A stretch of DNA of 64,000 nucleotides from Ardenticatenaceae bacterium. Its GTDB lineage: Bacteria > Chloroflexota > Anaerolineae > Promineifilales > Promineifilaceae. The notes under the pieces are model-generated. The model was not told the origin of the DNA. It made no database searches and was given only the letters and a program-made list of their open reading frames with translations. The number at the start of each line of letters is the position of its first letter. Position 1 is the first letter of the stretch. This document shows, piece after piece, positions 1 to 10,000 of the stretch. Location of the stretch: contig JACKBV010000006.1 of assembly GCA_020634315.1 (NCBI GenBank), positions 62,001 through 126,000 of the forward strand, in the 5' to 3' direction. Position numbers and translations under genes: made by a program.

Positions 1-4
1 GAAG

Positions 5-625
5 ATGACACAAAAATTACTTGTCGCAACACATAACAAAGGGAAAGTGTCTGAATTTGCCGATATGTTGGCGGATTTGGATCTGGCGTGGTTGAGCCTG
101 GATGATGCGGGCGTGACGATGGATGTGGCGGAAACGGGGACGACGTTTCGGGATAATGCCATCTTGAAGGCGCAGGCATACGCGGCGGAAACGGGGTTGT
201 TGACCCTGGCTGATGATTCTGGGTTGGAAGTGGATGCTCTGGCTGGCGCACCTGGCGTTTACACGGCGCGTTATGGCGGGGCCGGGTTGACGCATGCGCA
301 GCGGTATGCATTGCTGCTGCAAAATTTGGAGGGGGTTCCCTGGGAGGCACGCACGGCGCGGTTTCGTTGTGTGATTGCTGTGGCTGCGCCTGATGGGGCG
401 TTGCAAGGGGAAGCGGCGGGCGTTTGTGAAGGTATCATTGCTCTGGCGGCAGCGGGCGATGGGGGGTTTGGGTATGATCCGGTATTTTTCTTGCCTGAAT
501 GGGGGCAGACGATGGCGCAGGTGGGATCGGTGGTGAAGCATCAGATTAGCCACCGGGGACGCGCGATGCGTTTGCTTGAACCCCGGCTGCGGCAGTTGTT
601 AACGGCCGTTAACGACGCGCAATAA
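5..625 (+). CDS. rdgB: XTP/dITP pyrophosphatase (RdgB/HAM1 family)
   Basis: House-cleaning enzyme that hydrolyses non-canonical purine triphosphates (XTP, dITP, ITP) to the monophosphate and pyrophosphate in the cytosol, keeping them out of DNA and RNA. The 206 residues match the family length. Visible family motifs are ATHNKGK (residues 9-15), DNAILKA (50-56), the metal/substrate loop ADDSGLEVDAL (69-79), YTARYGG and the C-terminal SHRGRAM. The ATG lies at the window edge, so only a partial ribosome site (GAAG) is visible. It ends 150 bases before the sensor kinase and shows no coupling to it. Confidence 0.95.
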   Translation: MTQKLLVATHNKGKVSEFADMLADLDLAWLSLDDAGVTMDVAETGTTFRDNAILKAQAYAAETGLLTLADDSGLEVDALAGAPGVYTARYGGAGLTHAQRYALLLQNLEGVPWEARTARFRCVIAVAAPDGALQGEAAGVCEGIIALAAAGDGGFGYDPVFFLPEWGQTMAQVGSVVKHQISHRGRAMRLLEPRLRQLLTAVNDAQ

Positions 626-778
626 AAGAAAATATTCACACTTTTTTTGTGCCTGAGTTGTGTTTGTATGGCACAATTTTCAAGATAATACGCATTGTTA
701 GCCTCAAAACGAGGCTGTGGCCGATGAGCAAATCTGGCATATGCCGCAGGTGTGAACAGGCATGGAAGGATTAAGTGA

Positions 779-2890
779 ATGAGACAGATATGGGCCGGTT
801 TGCGTTCGCCAAATAGGACGATTCGCCAGCGCCTGATGGTCGGGAATTTTGTGCTGGGGTTGCTGCTGCTGCTGGCTGGGTTAATTGTCATCTGGCAGGT
901 GAATCGCTTGGCAACGGCCGTTGCCAGCCTGCAACAAGCCTCTGCCCGCGTCACCACTGCCCTGGAAGTGCGCCAGGACAGCACCTACCTGATCGCCATC
1001 GTGAGCCAACTGCTGCCCACCGAAGATGCCATCCTCTTTGAAAATGATGTCGCCGGTGCCCTGAACACCTTGCGTAACTCCTACGAAGATTTATCTGCCC
1101 TGGCAATGACAGAAAACGCCGACACAGACCTGGCCGCAGTCATGAATCAATCCCTGACAAGTCTGAACAGCGTTATTGGCATTGCCGAGGCAATGGTTCG
1201 TCAGGCGCAAGCCGCACAATGGCCTGACGTTCGTCTGCAAGCCGGTGCCCTTAACCGTGATCAGCAGCAGCTTCTCGCCGACACCAATGCCCTCATCACG
1301 CAGGCCAGGCGTATGGAAGAGGCTGCGATTAGGCAAGTAGCTGCTGCACGCCATGCCACAATCATTTACCCTGGCCTTGTCATCTTTCTGGTTATCCTTT
1401 TCGGCTACTTGTTGACCTGGGGCACGTTAGACAGCATTGCGCGTCCCGTAGAACACCTTACTGCTGGCGCTGAACGCCTGTCGGCAGGCGTGATGAGTGA
1501 ACGTATTGTGGTAGAGCGTGCCGACGAATTGGGGCAGTTGGCCGAAACCTTCAATCGCATGGCCGACCGCCTTCGTGCATTTCAGGAAGAGTTGGAACAA
1601 CGGGTCGAAGCACGTACTCTGGAATTGGCCGAACGTATTGAGCAGCTTAACCTCATTAACCGCGTCGCCCGTGAGACCAGCATGTTCGTGCCCCTCGATG
1701 ATTTATTGATTCAGGTTGCGCAGCTCATTCGCCAATCATCGGGATATTACGCCGTGCTTATTGGCCTGGTTGATCACGACACAAACGAGTTGTATTTGCG
1801 TACCGGCAGCACAGCCGATCATGTTTCGCCGTCCTTAAATTCTGAACTGCGCATGTCTTTAACTGAAGATTGTCTGGTTTGCTTTGCTGTGCGTGAACGA
1901 CGCCCCTTCATTGCGGCTGATGTCTCCACACATCCAATTTATATGCCATTGGCTATACTGCCCGACACGCGCTCAGAGTTGGCGCTGCCCTTGGCAATTG
2001 GGTCGCAGGTGTTGGGGGTGTTGGATTTACAGAGCGATCAGGTGCATGCCTTTGCGGCGGGGCAGGTGCAAGTTTTACAGACGTTGGCTGATCAAATCGC
2101 CATCGCCATTCGCAACAAGCAGCTTTTCCAAGACACGCAGGCGGCGCGGGCTGAGGCCGAAGAGGCCAACCGCCTCAAATCGCAATTTTTGGCGAATATG
2201 TCTCATGAATTGCGCACGCCGCTCAATTCCATCATCAATTTTGCCTATTTGCTGGTTCTCGGCACAGAGGGCACTCTGTCTCCTGGGCAGGAAGATATGT
2301 TGAAGCGGATAGGCGATGCCGGGCATCATTTGTTAGGTCTGATTAACGATATTTTAGATTTGGCGAAAATCGAGGCCGGGCGGTTGGAGGTTTTCTTCCA
2401 GGAAGTGGATGCCGGGCAGCTTATTCAGAGTGTGATGGCAACGGCCGTTGGCCTGCTGCGTGACAAACCCGTTGCTTTGCGTCAGGAGATTCCCCCAGAT
2501 TTACCGCCCGTTTATGCAGACGCCATTCGCGTGCGGCAAGTTTTGCTGAATTTGCTGTCTAATGCCGCCAAATTCACTGAAACTGGCGAAATTGTGATTC
2601 AGGCGCAGGCTGACGAGCAATGGGTGACAATCCGTGTTGCCGATACCGGTATTGGCCTGTCGCCGGAGGATATGCGCCGCGTTTTTTCTGAGTTTGTGCA
2701 GGGCGAGAGCAGCGTGTCGCGGCGAATTGGCGGGACGGGTCTTGGCCTGTCGATTAGCAAGCAGTTGGTGGAATTGCACGGCGGTCGTATTTGGGCAGCC
2801 AGCCAACCAGGGGAAGGAGCGACATTCTCCTTCACATTGCCTGTGTTGAAGCCAGAACTGCCTGCTACAGGAGGAGCGCAGGATGCCTAG
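779..2890 (+). CDS. Membrane sensor histidine kinase (HAMP-GAF-HisKA-HATPase)
   Basis: 703-residue inner-membrane sensor kinase. Two hydrophobic segments (about residues 22-42 and 195-217) flank an extracytoplasmic, mostly helical sensor of about 150 residues. Then come a HAMP domain (about 218-272), a coiled coil, a GAF domain (about 300-450), a HisKA dimerisation domain with phosphoacceptor His476 in SHELRTPLN, and an ATPase domain with N, G1 (ADTGIGL) and G2 (GGTGLGL) boxes. It has no receiver of its own; two stand-alone receivers follow directly, and the first overlaps its last eight bases. The stimulus cannot be read from the sequence. Confidence 0.93.
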   Translation: MRQIWAGLRSPNRTIRQRLMVGNFVLGLLLLLAGLIVIWQVNRLATAVASLQQASARVTTALEVRQDSTYLIAIVSQLLPTEDAILFENDVAGALNTLRNSYEDLSALAMTENADTDLAAVMNQSLTSLNSVIGIAEAMVRQAQAAQWPDVRLQAGALNRDQQQLLADTNALITQARRMEEAAIRQVAAARHATIIYPGLVIFLVILFGYLLTWGTLDSIARPVEHLTAGAERLSAGVMSERIVVERADELGQLAETFNRMADRLRAFQEELEQRVEARTLELAERIEQLNLINRVARETSMFVPLDDLLIQVAQLIRQSSGYYAVLIGLVDHDTNELYLRTGSTADHVSPSLNSELRMSLTEDCLVCFAVRERRPFIAADVSTHPIYMPLAILPDTRSELALPLAIGSQVLGVLDLQSDQVHAFAAGQVQVLQTLADQIAIAIRNKQLFQDTQAARAEAEEANRLKSQFLANMSHELRTPLNSIINFAYLLVLGTEGTLSPGQEDMLKRIGDAGHHLLGLINDILDLAKIEAGRLEVFFQEVDAGQLIQSVMATAVGLLRDKPVALRQEIPPDLPPVYADAIRVRQVLLNLLSNAAKFTETGEIVIQAQADEQWVTIRVADTGIGLSPEDMRRVFSEFVQGESSVSRRIGGTGLGLSISKQLVELHGGRIWAASQPGEGATFSFTLPVLKPELPATGGAQDA

Positions 2891-3311
2891 AGCGATAAGG
2901 ACACCACAAGAGGCAACGGTTCTTATTGTTGAGGATGACCCCAGCAATATGTTGGTTGCCCAAAAACTGTTACAGGTTGCCGGAGTGAAACCGGATCATA
3001 TTTATGGCGCTGCGGGCGATCCGCTGCCATTGTTGCAGGGCGAATTGCAAGGGCGAGTTGATTTGGTCTTGCTGGATTTACATTTGCCCGGCAAGGATGG
3101 TTACACTATTTTGCAGGAAATCCGTACAGACCCGCTGCTGGCAGATGTCATTGTCGTTGCCCTGACAGCCAATGTGATGCTGCCTAATGTGAATCATGCG
3201 CAGGAGGCTGGCTTTGACGGATTTATCAGCAAGCCGATAGACGGCCGTCGCTTTGCCGACTGGATACGCCGTCTGTTGGCTGGAGAAGCGGTGTGGATCA
3301 TTGAGCATTAG
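2883..3311 (+). CDS. Stand-alone response-regulator receiver
   Basis: 142 residues made of one CheY-like receiver with no output domain. The acidic pocket is E17/D18/D19, the phosphoacceptor is D65 in LLDLHLPG, and the conserved Lys is in ISKPIDG. The start overlaps the 3' end of the kinase gene by eight bases and has a strong GGAGGAG site inside the kinase gene, which indicates translational coupling. It is the likely direct phosphorylation target of the upstream kinase, probably acting in a phosphorelay or by protein-protein contact. Confidence 0.9.
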   Translation: MPRAIRTPQEATVLIVEDDPSNMLVAQKLLQVAGVKPDHIYGAAGDPLPLLQGELQGRVDLVLLDLHLPGKDGYTILQEIRTDPLLADVIVVALTANVMLPNVNHAQEAGFDGFISKPIDGRRFADWIRRLLAGEAVWIIEH

Positions 3312-3344
3312 CCAGGGATGCTTGGTGGTTGAAGGAAAATGAAC

Positions 3345-3761
3345 ATGGGCGAGAATGTACAACCGTCGATATTGGTCGTGGATGATGATGAAAGCAATCG
3401 GGGGGTGTTGTACGCGTTATTAACCCAGGCTGGCTATCATGTCCATTTGGCAATTGATGGCGTTTCGGGGATTGCTGTTGCCGGGGGGAATTTTGTCGTT
3501 GCTTTTGTGGATATTCATTTGCCGGATATATCGGGTATGAAGGTGATTGAGACATTGCGGCAAGCGTCGGGGGCTACCTTTATCATTGCGGCAACGATTG
3601 ATGATATTCCTGATACGATTCACACGGCATATGGGGCAGGCTGTGACATGTTTTTGGTGAAGCCGTATGATGTCACGCGTATTATCCAGTTGGTGCGGGA
3701 GGCGCAGCGGGGGAAGCGGTGGATCATGGATCGATTTGGCTTGCGGGAATATTTGGGCTGA
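3345..3761 (+). CDS. Second stand-alone receiver protein
   Basis: 138-residue CheY-like receiver. The acidic pocket is DDD (13-15), the phosphoacceptor D56 is in FVDIHLP, and the Lys is in LVKPYDV. There is no DNA-binding or enzymatic output domain. Two ATGs are possible: 3339 lies only 3 bases from GAAGG, whereas 3345 has better spacing and is preferred. It forms a three-gene unit with the upstream kinase and receiver. Two receivers behind one kinase suggest a branched output or a phosphate sink. Confidence 0.88.
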   Translation: MGENVQPSILVVDDDESNRGVLYALLTQAGYHVHLAIDGVSGIAVAGGNFVVAFVDIHLPDISGMKVIETLRQASGATFIIAATIDDIPDTIHTAYGAGCDMFLVKPYDVTRIIQLVREAQRGKRWIMDRFGLREYLG

Positions 3762-3880
3762 AACGGCCGTAAATGACAAACATCACCCCCAATTCGTGAT
3801 CTTCTCAACTTGCTTTTTGCGTAATAAGCCATTTATGCTGTGGGAACCAGTCCTGCACGGGGCTGGGTGTTGTGTGTAGG

Positions 3881-3961
3881 GGAGCTTTAAGCAGCGTATT
3901 GGTTGTATTGGTTTATCCGCTAAAGCTTTCACACCAATCATGTTTTTTGCTTTAAAGCTCC
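3881..3961 (+). repeat. Long-range inverted repeat in the leader of the giant secreted protein
   Basis: GGAGCTTTAA (3881-3890) is exactly complementary to TTAAAGCTCC (3952-3961). Between them ATTGGT (about 3907) can pair with ACCAAT (about 3933). It ends about 50 bases before the ribosome site of the 2251-residue protein, so it may be a structured 5' leader or an operator pair. It matches no riboswitch class I know. Confidence 0.45.
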
Positions 3962-4019
3962 ACTTATCGGGGTGATTTCCGTATCTCGTGGACGGAGGTT
4001 GCCTATCAGGAGCGAAAAG

Positions 4020-7000
4020 ATGCGCGAGCCTTCCGCAACGCAGCCCTCTGTAGGGCGTCCCCTGTGGTCTGTTGGGTTAATGTGTATCGTTTTTTTACTG
4101 CTGCTGTTACTGTTATATGGTTTGCAGAGCGCAGCGCCAGCCCTGGCCAGTGGTTCATCCACCGCTGACCGACCCTTACATCGTGTATCAACCAGTTTTG
4201 TGCATCTTGTTAAGTCGCATATGGTGACAGGCTCTGATACCTGGTCACCGGTGGACAATCTTGTTTTTAATGGTGGTCAAGTGTTGGGTGTGGCCGCGCA
4301 TCCGACGATTTCTGGCACTCTCTATGCGGCCGTTTCCAATGTAGATTCTTATGATTCCAGTCCGTCTACGCTTTATAAATCGGAAGATGGCGGAGCGAGT
4401 TGGGTAGCAGTTCTGGAAACGATGCAGCAGCTCTATTCTGTAGCTGCGGCGGGCAGCAATGTCTATGCCGGGGCCTTCAATACCGGTGACACACATGCCG
4501 TTTTGTATGCCAGTCAGGACAGCGGTATTACCTGGATGCCGGTGTTGACGTTGACCAATCGCGGCGTTTTCCCGTCCATTTCTGTTGCTGCGTTTGATCC
4601 GGATACGGCCGTTGCCGGGGGTTGGGCTTACGACAACAGCGGCGAACAAAGCGGCCGTGTTTACCGCACCGGTGATGGCGGGCTGACGTGGAACGAAGTG
4701 CTGCGCGTGACTTATCCTGGTTCTGAGGGACAAATCGACGCAGTGATGATCCACCCCATTACGCCCACACTCGTTTATGCCGCAGTGCGCGACACATTTA
4801 CAGGAGATAGTTCCATCTATCGCAGCAGCGATGGCGGCTTCACCTGGTCTGCCGCTTTTCTCGTTCCTGGCGCACAAGTCATGTCATTTGCAGCCAATAC
4901 ACTGATGCCGGAAATGATCTATGCTGGCACCGGCTCAACGCCGATGACGGGTGGCCCGTCACAGACATATCGCAGCCTGGATGGTGGCTTGACGTGGACG
5001 GCCGTTTTCACCGAGGCGGGTGGCGATCTCCTGTTTGTGCCGCCAACGTCTGTCTTTGCTGCGCCAAACTGGGGGCAAATCTGGTACAGCGACCAGTCCG
5101 GTGAGCCGGGGACGTGGATTTCGCTGGGCAATACGCCCGGCGTGGCGTCATTCACGGCCGATCTCCTCGCCAACGCGCTCTATGTCGGCACTTACGACCA
5201 GGGCGTGTCTAAAAGCAGCGATAATGGCCTGGTTTGGAATCCAGCCAATAACAATATCTGGACGCCGGTTACGGCACGCAATGTCGTTGTCGATCCGCTG
5301 GATGCCAACACCTTGTTTGTCGCCGGACGGCAGGCTGGCGGTTGGTTGAGTGACGATGGCACGGCTAGCTGGACGCAGGTCATGTTCCGCGACACGCTGG
5401 CTTTTGCCATAAACCCAGCGAATGACAATGTGGTTTATGCGGGCGTTTCTTCTTGCAATGATGCCGTTGTTCAGCGCAGCAGCGATGGTGGTTTGACGTA
5501 TACGCCGGTGTATACGCCTTCATTTTTCGCCCCTGATTGTTCTAATGGCAGTGCGGAGGTGTACGCAACGGCCGTTTCCCAATCCTCCCCCAACATTGTC
5601 TACGCGGCGGGGGTGCAATGGCCTGCTGGCGGTTCGTCCGAAGCCTTCGTCGCCCGCAGCCTCGACAACGGCTTTACCTGGAACGCTGTCTGGTCATTGC
5701 CTGCTTCCTCGCGTGGCACTTCCCTGGCAATCGATCCACTCAATGCCAACGTTATCTTTGCCGGTGGTGAAGATTGCAGCAGCGGCCCCTGTGAAGGGGT
5801 TGTCTATCGCAGCGACAACGGTGGAGTCAATTGGAACCAGGTGCTAAGCACAGAGCATACCGTCAAATCCATCGTCATTGATTGGGCAAATTCTGACAAT
5901 GTGTATGTGGCTGATGAGGGGTACGAAGTGCGCAAAAGCAGCGATGGCGGCGACACCTGGACGGTCATCCTCGCCAACTGGCTGCCCCCAGATTATCCAC
6001 CCAGTGGCGATCAGTTAGCCATTGACCCTAACTTGCCCAATCACATTTACGTTGCCGGATGGGGGTACATTGGCGAGAGCAGCGATGGCGGGCAGACATG
6101 GAGCCGTTGGGACGCTCCCATTAACAACGGGATGCCGCCCATGCCCCCCAACGTATTGGCGGTTGATTATGGCTTCCCGGTGCAAACATTGTACAGCGGG
6201 CCAAATGGCCTCTATGCTTACACTCGCGCCGCGCCGCAGTTTGGCAATCGCTATGTGGCTATAAGCGGCACGGATGACCTCAATGCCTGCACCGATCCTG
6301 GCAATCCTTGCCGTACCATTGCCTATGCCGTCAGCATCGCTAATCCTGGCGAAATAATTCGCGTAGCCCAAGGCACATACCTGGAAAACCTGACCATCAA
6401 CAAATCGTTGACGCTGGAAGGTGGCTATGAGGCTGTGGGATGGACGCGCAACATTGACCTCTACGAAACGATCATTGATGGCTCTAATTCGCCAACTATT
6501 CCTGGTGATTGGGACGGGAGTTGGATGTTTGCGCCAACGGTTATTTCGGATACGGGCGCTTTTCGCATGTGGTTTAGCGGCTCTGATGATTTTGGCAATA
6601 GCAGTCAGGGCGAGGCAACTTCCCTTGATGGGGTAACTTGGACGAAGAATCCGGGGAATCCGCTGCTGCCGGGCTTTGAAACGGCCGTTCTCAAAGAAGG
6701 GCCATCCGACTACAAAATGTGGGTCAGCAGAGATGGCGGCATCTATCGTGCCGTCTCCGCCGATGGGCTGGTGTGGGTAGACGACCCACCTTATCCCGTC
6801 TTCACCAATCCACCCGACCAAAATGCCTGGGACAGCAACGGCGGTGCTGATCCCGATGTCATTTTCGTCGGTGGCCTTTACTACATGGTCTACAACGGCT
6901 TCGACGCAAACAACGACATCGTGCAAATTGGGCTGGCAACATCGCCCGACGGCGTTAACTGGACGCGGTACGGCACAGAGCCAGTGCTGCCTGTTGGTGC

Positions 7001-10000
7001 GCCGGGCAGTTGGGATGAATATCGGCTAGCCGATCCGCAAATTATCTTCAACGGAGCCACATTCGAGATGTGGTACAGCGCCTTTGATTATGGCGATAAC
7101 CGACTGATCGGGTACGCCACATCGCCAGATGGCTTCACCTGGACTAAATTCGGGCCGCCTGTTTTTGGCGGCGGTGATCCCGGCGCGTGGGATGAGGGGC
7201 ATGTGGGCAATCAGGCCATTTACTTTGATGGTGCCGGTTATCACATGTGGTACACATCAAACAGCCAGATTGGGTATGCCACATCGCCGGATGGCATTAC
7301 CTGGACGCGCTACGCCAACAACCCGGTGCTGCTGCCCGGCGCAGGCACACAGTGGGGCGACCATCCTGTTTTCTTTGATTATGGCAGCGATGGCGCCGTG
7401 CTGGATGGCTTTTCCGTGACGGGTGGCGATGCCTGCCAAGAGGGCGGTGGTGGCGGCGTGCTTATTAAGAGCGCGGGCGTGACGATTGCCAGCAGCTATA
7501 TTCACCACAACAATGCGGCTGGCGCTTGTGGTGGCGGCGGCGTGGAGGTGAATGGCGGCGGCGCGTCGGTGACGATTCTGGACAGTGAAATTGTGGCGAA
7601 TGAGGCCAATGACGGGGGTGGTGTGATTTTGTGGGAAGGGGCAACGGCCGTTATCGACAACAGCATCATCAGCAACAACATCGCCAGGAGCGGCGGCGCT
7701 GGTGGTATCAATGCCGGTTACGGCAGCGATCTAACCCTTACCGACAGCATTCTTAGCGGTAATGCCGCTTACGGTGCCGGTGGCGGCCTCATTGTTGACG
7801 AGGAGGCCGTTGCCACGATCAGCGGCAGCATCGTGCGCGATAATGTCACCGATGATCAGGGCGGCGGTATCTGGCACAAAGGAACTTTGTCCATTGCCTC
7901 TAGCTGGATTGTGAACAACAGCGCCAGGGGTGATGGCGGTGGTATTTCCTCCTGCTGCTCAGACAGCGGCGGCGACCTGACGATGGTTAACACCGTTGTT
8001 GCCGATAATGACGGCCGTAATGGCGGCCTTTCTCCCTTCTGGCGTGGTTCGCTGACCAATGTGACCGTGGTCAATAACCATTGCAGCCGTGATGGGTGTG
8101 TTGGTGGCGTCGGTGCATGGACCAGCGATGCCCAAGATATGCACATCATCGTTAACAGCATTCTGTATGGCAACGACGGGTATGATCTGCAAGGCGAAGA
8201 AGCATACCAGGATGTGAGTTACAGCAATGTGGGGCAGGGCGTTTGGCCTGGTGTGGGCAATATCTCGGCGCTGCCCTGGTTTGTGGATGCGGCGGCTGGC
8301 GATTATCACTTGTTGGGTTGGTCGCCGATGATCAATGCGGGCACGCTGAGTGGTGCGCCGGGCTATGACATTGATGGCGATGTGCGCCCGCAGGGCAGCG
8401 GCATTGACATGGGGGCTGATGAGTTTGTCGGCGTGGTTGTGCCCAACAGTGGGCCACGTTTTGTGGCGACGACGGGCAGCGAGACGGCGACAAAGTTGTG
8501 CCTTGATCCGGGTGATCCGTGCCGCACGGTGAGCCATGCCGCCGCGGTGGCGAATGATGGCGAGATGGTGCTGGTGGCTGGCGGGTCGTATGTGGAGAAT
8601 GTGGCTGTGGAACGGCCGTTAACCATCAGCGGCGGCTACAACAGCACCACCTGGGTGCAGAACCTCGACCTCTACAAAACCATCCTCGATGGTTCTAGCA
8701 GCCAAACTGTGCCCGGCGATTGGGATGGTGCAGGCGTGCGTTACCCGATGGTGTTGGAAGACGGTGGCACATATCACATGTGGTACAACGGCGTCGATGG
8801 GGGTGTTGGCTATGCCACCTCATCTGACGGCATCACTTGGACGCGTGTCGGCACTGCTCCGGTGCTGTCCAAAGGGCAAGACAACGAATGGGACAATCGC
8901 GGCATAGAGTCTCCCTTCGTCTTCCAGCAAAGCCCAACTTCTTACATGATGTGGTACAGCGGCTTTGGCTATGACGACAGTTGTGCCATTGGCCTGGCAA
9001 CCAGCAGCGATGGCCTCACCTGGACAAAGGAAGGCAGCAACCCCGTGCTCTCGCCTGGCAGCGAAACCTGGAATAATGCCTGCGTGCTCCATCCTTCCGT
9101 CTTGTATGAAGGCGGGCTGTACAAGATGTGGTTCATCAGCCTCGGCGATGACGGCAATGGGGAACAACCTTATTTGGGGTATATCACGTCAGCCGATGGC
9201 ATTACCTGGGATTGGCAAGACGCGATGCCGCTCTTTGGGCGGAGTTGGGAAGAGTGGATGTGGCGACCGCTGGTACATCATGAAGGAAACCTGTACAAGA
9301 TGTGGTACAGCGTTTGGGAATGGGAAGGCGGCGCACAAATCGCCTTTGCCACATCTGTGGACGGAGTAACCTGGAATCGGTTGAATGCGCCCGTCCTCGG
9401 CGGCACAATGGGCGAATGGGACGAGGATTTTGCCGCCGATCCGGCCATTTGGTTTGATGGTGCCACCTACCACATGTGGTTTGACAACGAAGAAGCGATT
9501 GGCCTGGCGCTGTCTGCTGATGGCTATGATTGGACAAAATGGGCTGGAAACCCGGTGTTCACTGCTGGCGTGCCGACCGCATGGGGTGATCCGGTGGTGC
9601 AGGTGGCGGACAAAGCCAGCGGCACCGTGCTGGATGGGTTGACTATTCGCGGTGGCGATGGGCAGTATGGCGGCGGTGTTTACCTGGAAGATGCTGATTT
9701 GACGATTCAAAACAGCATTATCCGCGATAACTATGCTGACGGATCACCGTCTTCGCAAGGTGGCGGTGGCGTCGTCATATTTGGCGGTGGTTATAGCTAC
9801 CTGACAATTCGCGACAGCCAGATTATCCATAATAGTGTTGGCACGGGAGCCAGCGGTGTGCGTGTTCACAGCAATGGCTATCTGGAAATGGTCAATACGT
9901 TGGTGGCTGACAACAGCGGGGACATGGCTGTTCACCTGAATGCGGGAGCGTCGCTGCTGCATGTGACAATAACGGGTAATGATGGTGGCGTGTTTATCAA

